Source: Myxococcales bacterium (lineage in GTDB: Bacteria; Myxococcota_A; UBA9042; UBA3505). Taken from it: a stretch of DNA of 50,063 bases. The stretch spans positions 1 through 50,063 of the forward strand of contig PBVT01000040.1 in assembly GCA_002728755.1 (NCBI GenBank). Reading direction: 5' to 3'. A model generated the notes under the pieces. It did no database searches, was not told the origin of the DNA, and worked only from the letters and a program-made list of their open reading frames with translations. A program made the position numbers and the translations under genes. This document shows positions 36,701 through 44,279 of this stretch, piece by piece. The first letter of the stretch is position 1. The number at the start of each line of letters is the position of its first letter.

Positions 36701-37022
36701 ATTTGACGTGGACGATCTCAACCACGGGAACCCACGGTTTGGCGAACCGAATCTGGAAGGCCCCCCTCTACGTGCGACCAAGACAGGGCCCGAATTCAAT
36801 AATTACGTTGTGGCACTCCGCTTGCCATATTCGGACGACCACGGCTCCCATGGTTTCGATCTCCCGGATGCTTCGCTACCCTTTGACATCGGAACCTTTA
36901 TGATCAATCAAATCGGGTATTTCTGCCTCAGCAAAGGCGAGATCTTATCCGACGACCCATGCCTTGAAGACAATAGCTGCTCCTTTTTGCCGGAGCGAGT
37001 GCGGCAAGATCCAGCCCCCTAA
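33792..37022 (+). CDS. Large alpha/beta-hydrolase-like lipoprotein
   Basis: 1076 residues from ATG 33792, preceded by AGGAGG at ideal spacing. The signal ends LCFGC, so it is probably lipidated. Residues about 475-495 read MYGHGYGSNRLEGLGF, like an oxyanion-loop region. The nucleophile elbow GASLGG is near residue 642, and a candidate His lies in DDHGSHGF near 1017. Three EF-hand-like acidic loops (DTNGNGELDAGE, DLDNDGAIDSGG, DTNGDGEKN/DFDGDGVVDFG) suggest calcium binding. It resembles the large lipase-like proteins of myxobacteria. Substrate unknown. It follows the barrel gene closely and precedes the DsbA-like gene by 17 bases. Confidence 0.8.
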   Translation: MMKRYTLFALTLLLLLCFGCAGERPDVVASTDRAGGVRIAYEVLDKPFPTIPLPNDTATRLDDDSPTGRFINISHIGPTFMESETRAKAGDVAGFGVFMPISVPLTGPVDLANIVQRQCTGTDVEDWEKKWASKECNDRDFSNDVALLIKLDPDNPDVVPLDFGNGNFPIVLEVTDLYFDNDPRSEGQNLIFETEDEDTNGNGELDAGEDTNGDGILNVPNVIPGVAEALADDPDFVAGVDDLAGFFELQTNTLVFRPVFPLRSKSTYAVIITKHLLDTNGKSVESPFDGIHPADQYEALKGLGSLLQQADVGIELGDVAFAWKYTTQDTTGDMEAIRAGLYSHGPFAELDAAFPPTEVDLFQMTTELEGKAYSLPMSVLNSFLPLVIDDLAGGSDESQNQILTDLSFIDHIVMGATPGPNFLADKDGIATDTYPADDDESFAVNPKTGEMFYGDTRITWWCTVPKADSAFSPPFPVFMYGHGYGSNRLEGLGFAGRLARFGYACCALDAYGHGLAFPDDEIDLAPLLEATTIMGALEEFFGAQGYGGLPAGLTAGRARDLDNDGAIDSGGDFWTYDLFHTRDIVRQSVVDYISFVRMARSFDGVNTWDYDTNGDGEKNLAGDFDGDGVVDFGGPDVQYTVSGASLGGILAGIIPAVEPTISVGLPIVGGGGLTDVGVRSRQGGVPEAVLMPFFGPLILGKPNEEATSVTFSFLVHNVRRRTFISFHTTDAIEAGDRVVLENVENGHTDEVIVGEELKIRLGVPSDALSATEKRPVLGMLEDNSNLPIDVDDPAQLGDRLRITIYDGNTDTVKETIDQWQNEAIWQGARFLPDTPLVALTNGHGKKRQTPDFRRFFYLASMLIEPGDPISYSHHYAIDPFNFDYDPLVKDGTFAAGSNMLFIPSIGDMNVPINTGIANARAAGAIDYWDTDTPWGMTENDVLIRHRVTEGTERTNRYQVETEDGSLRSVLFDVDDLNHGNPRFGEPNLEGPPLRATKTGPEFNNYVVALRLPYSDDHGSHGFDLPDASLPFDIGTFMINQIGYFCLSKGEILSDDPCLEDNSCSFLPERVRQDPAP

Positions 37023-37039
37023 TAGAGATCCAGGATTCG

Positions 37040-37798
37040 ATGAAACAAGAAACAGCATTATTCGGTGCTATCGTACTTTTTCTCATCAGCTTTCCCGCTG
37101 GGGTATTGTTGAGCCCAAAGCCCGTGGCCTATAAGGCCCCGGTGCAAGTCGAGGCTAAGAAGCCTACCCCGAAACCACCGAGCACCATGCTGGGGAAGGC
37201 ACCTCGTATTGGCAAGCCTGACGCACCGGTGAAGATGCTTGTCGTCAGCGACTTTCAATGCCCCGTTTGTCGTCGCGCGGCGGTAGAGATGTCCAACATT
37301 CATGAGAACCTGGACGGGAACGTTGTTATCTTTTTCATTCAAAACCCTTTGAAGATGCATCCACGCGCGATGCCCGCGGCTCAGGCCTCGACCGCCGCGC
37401 ATCAGCAAGGCAAATTCTGGGAATACCATGATCTGATCTTCGCCGACCAACGAAGCCTCTCTGACGAGGACCTGCGGAAGCACGCGACGACCCTGGGCCT
37501 GGACATGGAACAATATGATCGAGACCGTAACGACCCCGACATGTTGGCGCATATTCAAAAGCAGGCCGAAATCGTAACCACCCTCGGAGCCCGTGGCACC
37601 CCCGCGTTCTTCATCAACGGCAAGAAACATGTAGGCTGGGGAAGCCGTATTGGCACCGAAGGATATATCAAAAAGGAACAAGCACAGGTCGAAGCGCTGC
37701 TCGAAAAGGGGCTCTCACCAGAAGAAGCCTATCGAGCACGGGTCCTGGAAAACTCGGAGAATAGCGAACTCTTCCTAACTCACTTTTCTCGTATGTAG
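37040..37798 (+). CDS. DsbA-family thiol oxidoreductase, membrane-anchored
   Basis: 252 residues. A single N-terminal hydrophobic segment (about 7-24) is followed by a Pro/Lys linker and a thioredoxin fold. The active site is Cys74-Pro-Val-Cys77 in SDFQCPVCRR. The helical insert carries KFWEYHDLIF and the cis-Pro loop is GTPAFFING, typical of the DsbA/DsbG-like thioredoxin-4 group. It should form or isomerise disulfides outside the cytoplasm. Its place in an operon of exported proteins fits that role, and the window is rich in disulfide proteins, but specificity is not shown. Confidence 0.9.
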   Translation: MKQETALFGAIVLFLISFPAGVLLSPKPVAYKAPVQVEAKKPTPKPPSTMLGKAPRIGKPDAPVKMLVVSDFQCPVCRRAAVEMSNIHENLDGNVVIFFIQNPLKMHPRAMPAAQASTAAHQQGKFWEYHDLIFADQRSLSDEDLRKHATTLGLDMEQYDRDRNDPDMLAHIQKQAEIVTTLGARGTPAFFINGKKHVGWGSRIGTEGYIKKEQAQVEALLEKGLSPEEAYRARVLENSENSELFLTHFSRM

Positions 37799-37800
37799 CC

Positions 37801-37857
37801 CCACCGGAAACAACCAGAACATCTGGTTTGTTACTGTGGTCAACGTACATCCGGTGG
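37801..37857. repeat. Nested inverted repeat after the DsbA-like gene
   Basis: Outer arms CCACCGGA (37801-37808) and TCCGGTGG (37850-37857) match perfectly. Inside is a second stem, ACAACCAGA / TCTGGTTTGT with a 3-base loop and one unpaired T. There is no T-run. It could be a structured 3' end, a factor-dependent terminator or a protein site. Confidence 0.45.
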
Positions 37858-37897
37858 GTAAAGCCCTCCTACCTGGCCAAAGGCCCGGCAGACAATC

Positions 37898-37925
37898 TTG
37901 CGACACCAATTCCTTCTGTTACACT
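37898..37925 (+). promoter_or_regulatory. Candidate kinase promoter
   Basis: TTGCGA (37898-37903), a 16-base spacer, then TACACT (37920-37925). The transcript leader would be about 27 bases with no clear ribosome-binding site. Confidence 0.28.
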
Positions 37926-37958
37926 TAGCGATAAATCCCTTCCCAACCCTATATCCAT

Positions 37959-39572
37959 ATGAGCGATAAGGACGACAAAACTACCGACGACTCCCAGGAA
38001 GAATCCTCGGAATCTTTCGATCTCGTAGGCCGTGAGTTTCTAGGTCGCTATCGTCTATTGGAACAGATTGGCGAAGGCGGGATGAGTGTGGTGTACCGCG
38101 CTCAGCACCTCAAAATGGACAGCATCGTGGCTGTGAAGGTGTTGTCCCGGAAGTTGATGCAAGACGACGATCAGGTCCGTTCCTTCAACAAGGAGGCCTT
38201 CGCCTGTAGTCGACTACGTCACCCAAATACCATCAAAGTTTTTGATTTCGGTGAATCCTCGGATGGGTTCCTGTTTCTCGTCATGGAGTTTCTGGAAGGG
38301 GAAACGCTGGGAGATCTGCTACGCCGGGAAGGACGGCTGGAACGGTCAAGGGCCCTCCATATCGCACGCCAGATATGCAAAAGTCTGGCAGAAGCGCATA
38401 GCGTGGGCATCGTGCATCGCGACATGAAGCCCGAGAACGTATTCATCACCGAGGTCTACGGAGAAAAGGACTTCGCGAAGGTCCTCGATTTCGGTATCGC
38501 AAAGGTTCTTGATGTTGAGCTGCGAGACGATGGGGCCCAGTCTGGTGGAGGACGCTTCTGGGGCTCCCCTCTCTACTTAAGTCCAGAGCAATTCCTCGAC
38601 AAACCCGTAAACCCCTCCTCGGATCTCTACAGTCTGGGCTGTGTCATCTACGAAATGCTCGTAGGTGTTCCTCCATTCGTAAGCAAGAAGGCCCTCGACG
38701 TAGTCATGGCCCATATCGAATCGGAGCCTCGCGCACCCTCCGAGCTCGCACCCGACCTGAATTTCGAGCCGGCTCTCGACAAGCTTGTGCTGGATCTCCT
38801 GAAGAAGGACCCGGCGAACCGGCCCAAAACGGCAGAGCAGTTACTGCGCTCCCTCGACGATGTAGAGACAGCCGTCGTAACCGTCGACCCCACGATCGAT
38901 TTCCTGGAGCCGGACGATGAGCCATCGGTTCAGATCGTTGCGACAGAAGGGACGGGAGAAAAACCGGCCTTAACACCCCAGACAGACTCTCGAACCGACA
39001 TTAAGATTGAAGAACCATCCCGCCCACGATTCTTGATGATGGGCGTGCTGCTCGTACTGATCGCCGGTGTTGCGGGCGTCTTTCTCCTTCGTCAGAACGA
39101 CTCCAACGGAAAGAGCCGGCCCGACATACAGAATTCGACCGACACCCGCGCCAGCACCATCGCCTCGAAAGCCGATACGACCACCACCCCCGCAGCCACA
39201 CCCGACGCTTCCAGAGCCGACGCCGTGGCCGCCGTGGACACCGCGCCCTCCAAAGCCGCCGATGTACCACCCCCCAAGCCCACGCTCCTACGCAAGCATG
39301 TTCTCGTCTCTAGCGAGCCACCCGGGGCAACAATTCTGGTCGATGGGATGGAGATTGGAGAAACACCCGAAGCATTCTTTTATGACGAAGAGAACCCGCC
39401 AAGCGAGATCACGCTGAAAAAGAAAGGTTTCGTGGAACAATCCAAGAACCTCAGTCCCCAACTCATTCGGCTTGTAGGTGACGAAGGGATTGTCTTCCGG
39501 CTCGACAAGAAGAAGGTCACCCGACCCCGCCGACCAAAGAAAAAAGACCCGTTCAAGAACGCCTGGGAATAG
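37959..39572 (+). CDS. Transmembrane Ser/Thr protein kinase with PEGA-type extracytoplasmic domain
   Basis: 537 residues. The kinase domain (about 31-300) has the glycine loop IGEGGMSVVY, Lys60 in VAVKVL, Glu79, HRDMKPEN with Asp155, and DFG at 177-179. Arg before Asp155 makes it an RD kinase, usually activated by loop phosphorylation. A membrane helix spans about 358-377, then a Thr/Ala/Pro-rich linker, then a PEGA domain (LVSSEPPGATILVDGMEIG, about 450-510). The layout is that of bacterial PknB-type receptors, with PEGA as the sensor or wall contact. No clear ribosome-binding site precedes the ATG. It precedes another PEGA gene by 120 bases. Confidence 0.95.
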   Translation: MSDKDDKTTDDSQEESSESFDLVGREFLGRYRLLEQIGEGGMSVVYRAQHLKMDSIVAVKVLSRKLMQDDDQVRSFNKEAFACSRLRHPNTIKVFDFGESSDGFLFLVMEFLEGETLGDLLRREGRLERSRALHIARQICKSLAEAHSVGIVHRDMKPENVFITEVYGEKDFAKVLDFGIAKVLDVELRDDGAQSGGGRFWGSPLYLSPEQFLDKPVNPSSDLYSLGCVIYEMLVGVPPFVSKKALDVVMAHIESEPRAPSELAPDLNFEPALDKLVLDLLKKDPANRPKTAEQLLRSLDDVETAVVTVDPTIDFLEPDDEPSVQIVATEGTGEKPALTPQTDSRTDIKIEEPSRPRFLMMGVLLVLIAGVAGVFLLRQNDSNGKSRPDIQNSTDTRASTIASKADTTTTPAATPDASRADAVAAVDTAPSKAADVPPPKPTLLRKHVLVSSEPPGATILVDGMEIGETPEAFFYDEENPPSEITLKKKGFVEQSKNLSPQLIRLVGDEGIVFRLDKKKVTRPRRPKKKDPFKNAWE

Positions 39573-39641
39573 GAAACACCATGTATCGCCATGGCTCAGC
39601 AGACCCTGCTAGCTGGCGTTCCCAGAATATCGTGGTAAAAG

Positions 39642-39674
39642 AATCAGTATGTCTGTAGCCTCCGGATACTGATT
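39642..39674. repeat. Perfect 9-bp inverted repeat upstream of the second PEGA gene
   Basis: AATCAGTAT (39642-39650) and ATACTGATT (39666-39674) are separated by 15 bases and end 18 bases before the ATG. This is a candidate operator or leader hairpin. Confidence 0.5.
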
Positions 39675-39692
39675 GTCCGGCCGAGTACGCTG

Positions 39693-40874
39693 ATGGTTTC
39701 CAAACTCAACCGAATGTCCATACCGAGCCACCGCTCCCGGTTTTGCAGAGCACTTATCCTCTGTGCGTTCCTGCTAGGAGGTGTGTCTTTTATGGGTATG
39801 GGCCCTTCCACGGCGATCGCACAAAGCTCGGCGCGCGCAAATCAGGCACTGGAATTATTTCAACAGGCACGAGTCGCCTATGAGAAAGGCGATTTCCAAG
39901 GGGCAGAAAACCTATTGAAGCGGGCCTGGGCTTTGCATTCGCATCCGCTCATCGGACTGAAGTTAGCCGATGTTTTCGAAAAACAGGGGAAACCAGAGGA
40001 ATCACTCGAAGCCTTACAAGGCATTGTAACCGACGACGAGCAATTGGCGTCCAAGGTGCGGATTCGTATGCATGCGTTGCGTAGTTTTCTGGAGCAGCCT
40101 ATTCCAATATCCGTCATCTCGAATGTTTCCGAGACCCGTGTTCTCGTGGACAATGTTGAGGCGCGCCAGACTCCGTTCGAAATCAAACTCACCCGTGGGC
40201 TTCATGTCTTTGAAGCTACCGCGGAGGGCTATCGTTCCTCAAGAAAAGTGGTCGACGTTCGAGGCGCGGGAGCGCTCCTGGTCCGCTTCCAATTACAGCC
40301 TCTAACCGGAACTCTCGCCGTTCGCGCGCCAGGAAGCACGTTACAGGGTGTAAACATCATGTTGGACGGCCTCCCCTGGGAGCTACCGGAGCATATTCAA
40401 ATCCGTACGCGAACACCTCCTCGAACGGTTCAGGTGGGGACCCACCAATTTGTCTGTTGGCGCCCGGGCCAGAGTAAAGACATCCGAACATTCACTGTTC
40501 GCGAGGGAGAAGACCTTGTGCTGGATTGCCAGAGTCATGACCTGGGAGCGGGTAGTAGTCGGCGTACCTGGGGTTATGTAACGGCCTCTGTCGGAGCCGC
40601 CACACTGCTTGGCGGTGGCTTCTTGCTCTGGTCCTATTACCAGGATGTGCAAAAGGCGGAGCGAGAGAATCTGATCATGGAATCGAATAAGCAATACTTT
40701 GGCGGTGGACTCGCCGCAGCGGGGCTCGCGCTAGGTGGCCTCTCCTACTACCTATTCCAACAAGCCGCCGCCCTTACACCAGAGAAAGCCTCGACACGCC
40801 TTTCCCTTCGACATTTCCTGATGAATGTGCAACCCGACGGAAACCTGGGCGCATCGATACATTTCGATTTCTAG
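39693..40874 (+). CDS. Exported TPR/PEGA protein with two C-terminal membrane segments
   Basis: 393 residues from ATG 39693 (an ATG at 39714 is also possible). A signal peptide ends near TAIAQ. A TPR-like helical stretch follows (ALELFQQARVAYEKGDF, AENLLKRAWALHSHP), then PEGA-like beta modules (VSETRVLVDNVEARQTPFE and onward). Two hydrophobic segments lie near the C-terminus, at about 290-308 and 332-352. The order matches the protein at 12962-14251, so the two are probably paralogues. It lies directly downstream of the PEGA-tailed kinase and may act with it, which is inference. Confidence 0.83.
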   Translation: MVSKLNRMSIPSHRSRFCRALILCAFLLGGVSFMGMGPSTAIAQSSARANQALELFQQARVAYEKGDFQGAENLLKRAWALHSHPLIGLKLADVFEKQGKPEESLEALQGIVTDDEQLASKVRIRMHALRSFLEQPIPISVISNVSETRVLVDNVEARQTPFEIKLTRGLHVFEATAEGYRSSRKVVDVRGAGALLVRFQLQPLTGTLAVRAPGSTLQGVNIMLDGLPWELPEHIQIRTRTPPRTVQVGTHQFVCWRPGQSKDIRTFTVREGEDLVLDCQSHDLGAGSSRRTWGYVTASVGAATLLGGGFLLWSYYQDVQKAERENLIMESNKQYFGGGLAAAGLALGGLSYYLFQQAAALTPEKASTRLSLRHFLMNVQPDGNLGASIHFDF

Positions 40875-40906
40875 ATTCGAACAACCCGTAAACCGATGGG
40901 AATGGC

Positions 40907-41770
40907 ATGCAGCCATTACTGAAAAACCGCACCATTATGATAACCGGAGCGTCCTCTGGGATCGGCGAAGCCTACGTACGTGAGCTGGGATCGGTGGCGA
41001 ACACGTTGGTCTTGGTAGCGCGTCGTACGGAGCGACTCGAACAGATCGCCGACGAGGTAAAGACGAAGAATCCCGAGCTGCGTGTCAGCATTCAGACCTG
41101 CGATTTGCAGCATAGAGAGGCCATAGACTCTATGCTCACGTCTGTAAAAGAAGACGTGGGAACCATCGATGTCCTCATCAACAACGCCGGATTTGGCGAC
41201 ATCTGCCTGGTAGAGAACGCGGATTGGGAAAAACTTGAGCGGATGGTTGCCGTCAATATCAACGCCGTTTGCTATCTGACCCGCCGACTCGTGCCGGAGA
41301 TGGTGGCGCAGGGACATGGGGGCGTCATGAATGTGGGTTCCTATCTGGGCCTATCCACCATGCCGGCCTTTTCCATGTACACCGGCACCAAGCATTTCAT
41401 TACGGGCTTCACAGAATCTCTACGTGCGGAGCTTCGAGGGACCGGTGTGGCTGTTACTCTGGTATGCCCTGGACCGGTCGACACGGAATTCAAAGCCGCT
41501 GCTGCGCTGCCCAGCTACGCCAAACCGCCGGGCTGGCTTGAGATCTCTGCTCGCACCTGCGCGCGTTCCTCTCTCCGCGGCTTTCGCTGGCGGCGCCCGC
41601 TGGCCATACCCGGACTCATACCGAAAGTGCTCTTTAACCTATTTCTGATCTTCCCACGCCCGGTCCATCGGGTCGTCAATGGGTTCATGGGACGCTTCGT
41701 GCGTAAGAACCAGAATCGCTTATTGGGACAGAGCGGACTTGAAAATACTGACCAAAATCAAGGATCCTGA
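40907..41770 (+). CDS. Short-chain dehydrogenase/reductase
   Basis: 287 residues. The NAD(P)-binding TGASSGIG is at 13-20, NNAG at 92-95, and the active-site residues are Ser145, Tyr158 and Lys162. LVARR after the second strand suggests NADP preference. After the catalytic core, PGPVDTEF leads to a basic and hydrophobic C-terminus (LIPKVLFNLFLIFPRP) that may sit on the membrane, as in DltE/YqjQ-like members. Substrate unknown. Confidence 0.9.
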   Translation: MQPLLKNRTIMITGASSGIGEAYVRELGSVANTLVLVARRTERLEQIADEVKTKNPELRVSIQTCDLQHREAIDSMLTSVKEDVGTIDVLINNAGFGDICLVENADWEKLERMVAVNINAVCYLTRRLVPEMVAQGHGGVMNVGSYLGLSTMPAFSMYTGTKHFITGFTESLRAELRGTGVAVTLVCPGPVDTEFKAAAALPSYAKPPGWLEISARTCARSSLRGFRWRRPLAIPGLIPKVLFNLFLIFPRPVHRVVNGFMGRFVRKNQNRLLGQSGLENTDQNQGS

Positions 41771-41787
41771 GGGTGGAGGCTTATAGA

Positions 41788-43695
41788 ATGCGCCGTTGCT
41801 CCTCGAGTATCGTACTCTTCCTCGTGGCTTTGACAGGCCTCGCTTGTGGATCCTCGGCGACCGGCCCGGGCCCCGACATAAGCGATGCTAGCGGTGTCGA
41901 CATCGTGCCCCCCATGGACACCATAACCGACAGCTCCGTACTGGATGGTAGCGACGCGGATGATACCGATCTTATGGATACTGGTCCCTCGGACATCGCG
42001 AACGATCTGGATGGAACGTTGGATATACCGGAAGAGGTCTTAGCCGATCTTCCCCCCGAGATTATCGATCTTGGCAATGACGAGGGTGGTACGGACGCCG
42101 TGTCGGATATTGCCGAAGACATCGGCCCGGGACTGTCCTCATCCATCCTCTATGCCCAGCCCTTCTCCCTCGCCTTTGCCCAGGTTCCGAACGGGCAATC
42201 CGTCTACCAGATCGTGACCCTACGGAATATTGGCACCGAGGATATCCATATATCTCAGGCGGAGATCACCGGCTCCAACGCCTTTGCGATCAAATATGAC
42301 GGCTCTACCTATCCTGTGGGGGAGCCATTGGTGTTCGCACCCACACATGTGTTGGAGTCAGAAGAGCAGATCTCCTTGATGATTCGATTCTCCCCCTCGG
42401 AAGACGGTTTCTCCTCCGGGCATCTGGTGGTCCACGCCAACACCGAAGCGGCTGTGAATGGACTGCACATCCCCTTACAAGGCAATGTGGAGATGCCCTG
42501 CATTGCATTAAGCCAAACCCAGATTGATTTCCATGGTGCGATCCTTGGCGGGAGTCCCAAAACCGCGGACCTCAAAATCGAATCCTGCGGCAACGTTCCT
42601 GTAGGGATAGAGTCCATACGCCTGGCGACCGCGGACGATCTAACGAATCCCCAATATACGAGCCTGGGAGTGGAGGCATGGAGCCCCCAGTTCGGTCTGA
42701 ATTCCGAGTCCCTCCCCGCCCCCGGTGCCCCGGTGATCGTCCCCCCCGATACGGATGTAAGCTTTGAGCTCCAGTACGAACCTACCGAGACGCCGTCGGC
42801 CCTGGATCCCATCGGAGTCCCGGTTCCGGACCGCTCTTTTCTCATCATTGAGACCGACAGCTACACGCCCGTCGTCGTCGTCCCACTCCATGGTTATACC
42901 ACCGCGGACAGTTGTCCCGTGGGCATCATCCAGACCAGCGCGCACAGTTTCGTGCCGATTGGCACCACCATACTGCTCGACGGCTCCGCCTCCTACGCGC
43001 CCTATGGTGGCGTCGTCAGCTATAGTTGGAGCGTAGATCAACCCATCGATAGCGAAGGAACGTTCATACCCAACAGCCAGGAGGCGGCCGTAAACTTCAC
43101 GGTCACCCACCTGGGCACCTATGCCTTCCGTCTCGAAGTCTTCGATGAGACAGGACAGGCATCCTGTGGGCGTCCTGAATTTCTTCTGGAGGTTCTCGCA
43201 GGGCCTTTACTCCAGGTCGAATTGACCTGGACGACCACGGATGGACAGGAAGCTCCGGCGGACGCCGACCTTGATCTGCATTTTGTCTCGACCTTAGCCG
43301 ACGGACCCGACGTAGACGGTGATGGGCAGGCCGATGGCTACTTCGACCCGGTCTACGATTGCTATTGGTTAAACCCCTACCCGAACTGGTCTGAAATGGC
43401 AGAAGGCAACCCGTACCTCAGTATCGACAATGCGAACGGAGGACCGGAGCTTGTTACACTACAACTTCCCCAGGAAGGGCTTCCCTATCGAATCGGCGCC
43501 CATTATTGGGGAGGCCCGGCCCCTATGGCCGCCACAATACGCGTATTGAGCCTCGGACAAGAGGTCTGGGTCTCATCCCCCGTCACCATACAGCCGAATT
43601 CACTCTGGAGTGTCGGCACGGTGGCATGGCCATCTCTGGAATTTCAGCCCGTCCTCGACGGGCAGACTGTAATCGACGATTACCCAGCGAACTAA
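41788..43695 (+). CDS. Lipoprotein with Asp-rich linker, anchor-D-like, PKD-like and DUF2135-like domains
   Basis: 635 residues from ATG 41788, with GGAGG nine bases upstream. The signal ends TGLAC, so Cys20 is the likely lipid site. Residues about 25-115 are Asp/Ser-rich. Residues about 125-365 hold one or two Ig-like repeats (YQIVTLRNIGTEDIHI style) like choice-of-anchor-D/HYDIN modules. Residues about 380-480 form a PKD-like domain (ILLDGSASYAPYGGVVSYSW). The end resembles YfaP/DUF2135 domains (VELTWTTT, ADLDLHFV, LSIDNANGGPE). It is predicted to be a surface lipoprotein; function unknown. Confidence 0.82.
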   Translation: MRRCSSSIVLFLVALTGLACGSSATGPGPDISDASGVDIVPPMDTITDSSVLDGSDADDTDLMDTGPSDIANDLDGTLDIPEEVLADLPPEIIDLGNDEGGTDAVSDIAEDIGPGLSSSILYAQPFSLAFAQVPNGQSVYQIVTLRNIGTEDIHISQAEITGSNAFAIKYDGSTYPVGEPLVFAPTHVLESEEQISLMIRFSPSEDGFSSGHLVVHANTEAAVNGLHIPLQGNVEMPCIALSQTQIDFHGAILGGSPKTADLKIESCGNVPVGIESIRLATADDLTNPQYTSLGVEAWSPQFGLNSESLPAPGAPVIVPPDTDVSFELQYEPTETPSALDPIGVPVPDRSFLIIETDSYTPVVVVPLHGYTTADSCPVGIIQTSAHSFVPIGTTILLDGSASYAPYGGVVSYSWSVDQPIDSEGTFIPNSQEAAVNFTVTHLGTYAFRLEVFDETGQASCGRPEFLLEVLAGPLLQVELTWTTTDGQEAPADADLDLHFVSTLADGPDVDGDGQADGYFDPVYDCYWLNPYPNWSEMAEGNPYLSIDNANGGPELVTLQLPQEGLPYRIGAHYWGGPAPMAATIRVLSLGQEVWVSSPVTIQPNSLWSVGTVAWPSLEFQPVLDGQTVIDDYPAN

Positions 43696-43698
43696 AGC

Positions 43699-44154
43699 TC
43701 AGTCGTTCCGTAGAGCCTCGTAGCCCCGTTCCAGGCAAAAGCCCTTATCTGTCGGTAGATCGCAGGCCTCCCATCCTGGCTCCAAGGGCCTGCCCAGAGA
43801 ATCTCTCGAACCACCCCAGCCCGCAGAGACGTCCGCTACATTGGTGTATCCAACACCCACCAACATCTTTGCGGCCAACGCAGACCGGCCGCCCATCTGA
43901 CACCCCAGAATCAAGGGGGCGTCCTTCGCGAAGTTGCCCTCCATAACCTGCAGGAACTCTGGGTTCATAAGCATTTGCATTGTACGGGGATCGCGAACAA
44001 CGAAGGGGACATTATAGGACCCCTTGGGGCGCCCCGTCTGGTATTCACCCTCCGTACGCACGTCCACATAATAGGCCCCCTTTTGCATGAATTCGTGGGC
44101 CTGATTTGGAGTTAATATCGGCACGTCCATAGTGGGGTCTTCCAATCCTTCCAT
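43699..44154 (-). CDS. Rhodanese-like sulfurtransferase domain protein
   Basis: 151 residues from ATG 44154 (AGGA close upstream); ATG 44130 and a GTG at 44181 are alternatives. A single rhodanese domain with VDVRTEGEYQTG and the active-site loop CQMGGRS, with the persulfide-bearing Cys85. It is likely cytoplasmic, since no signal is seen. The C-terminal tail (GWEACDLPTDKGFCLERGYEAL) is an extension beyond the fold. It is convergent with the lipoprotein gene three bases away. Confidence 0.88.
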   Translation of the reverse strand: MEGLEDPTMDVPILTPNQAHEFMQKGAYYVDVRTEGEYQTGRPKGSYNVPFVVRDPRTMQMLMNPEFLQVMEGNFAKDAPLILGCQMGGRSALAAKMLVGVGYTNVADVSAGWGGSRDSLGRPLEPGWEACDLPTDKGFCLERGYEALRND

Positions 44155-44225
44155 GCGTTCCTGATGCGCGATCGATTCCACCCGAATGGGCAGATTCGGC
44201 TACATTCGGTACGCTAATCTTGTAC

Positions 44226-44254
44226 TTGCTTAAAGTCCAGCCGGACGTTAGCGT
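44226..44254 (+). promoter_or_regulatory. Candidate promoter for the DUF2914 lipoprotein gene
   Basis: TTGCTT (44226-44231), a 17-base spacer, then TAGCGT (44249-44254), 25 bases before the ATG. Confidence 0.33.
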
Positions 44255-44279
44255 GCGTACTCATTTCGGGAGAGAATGA

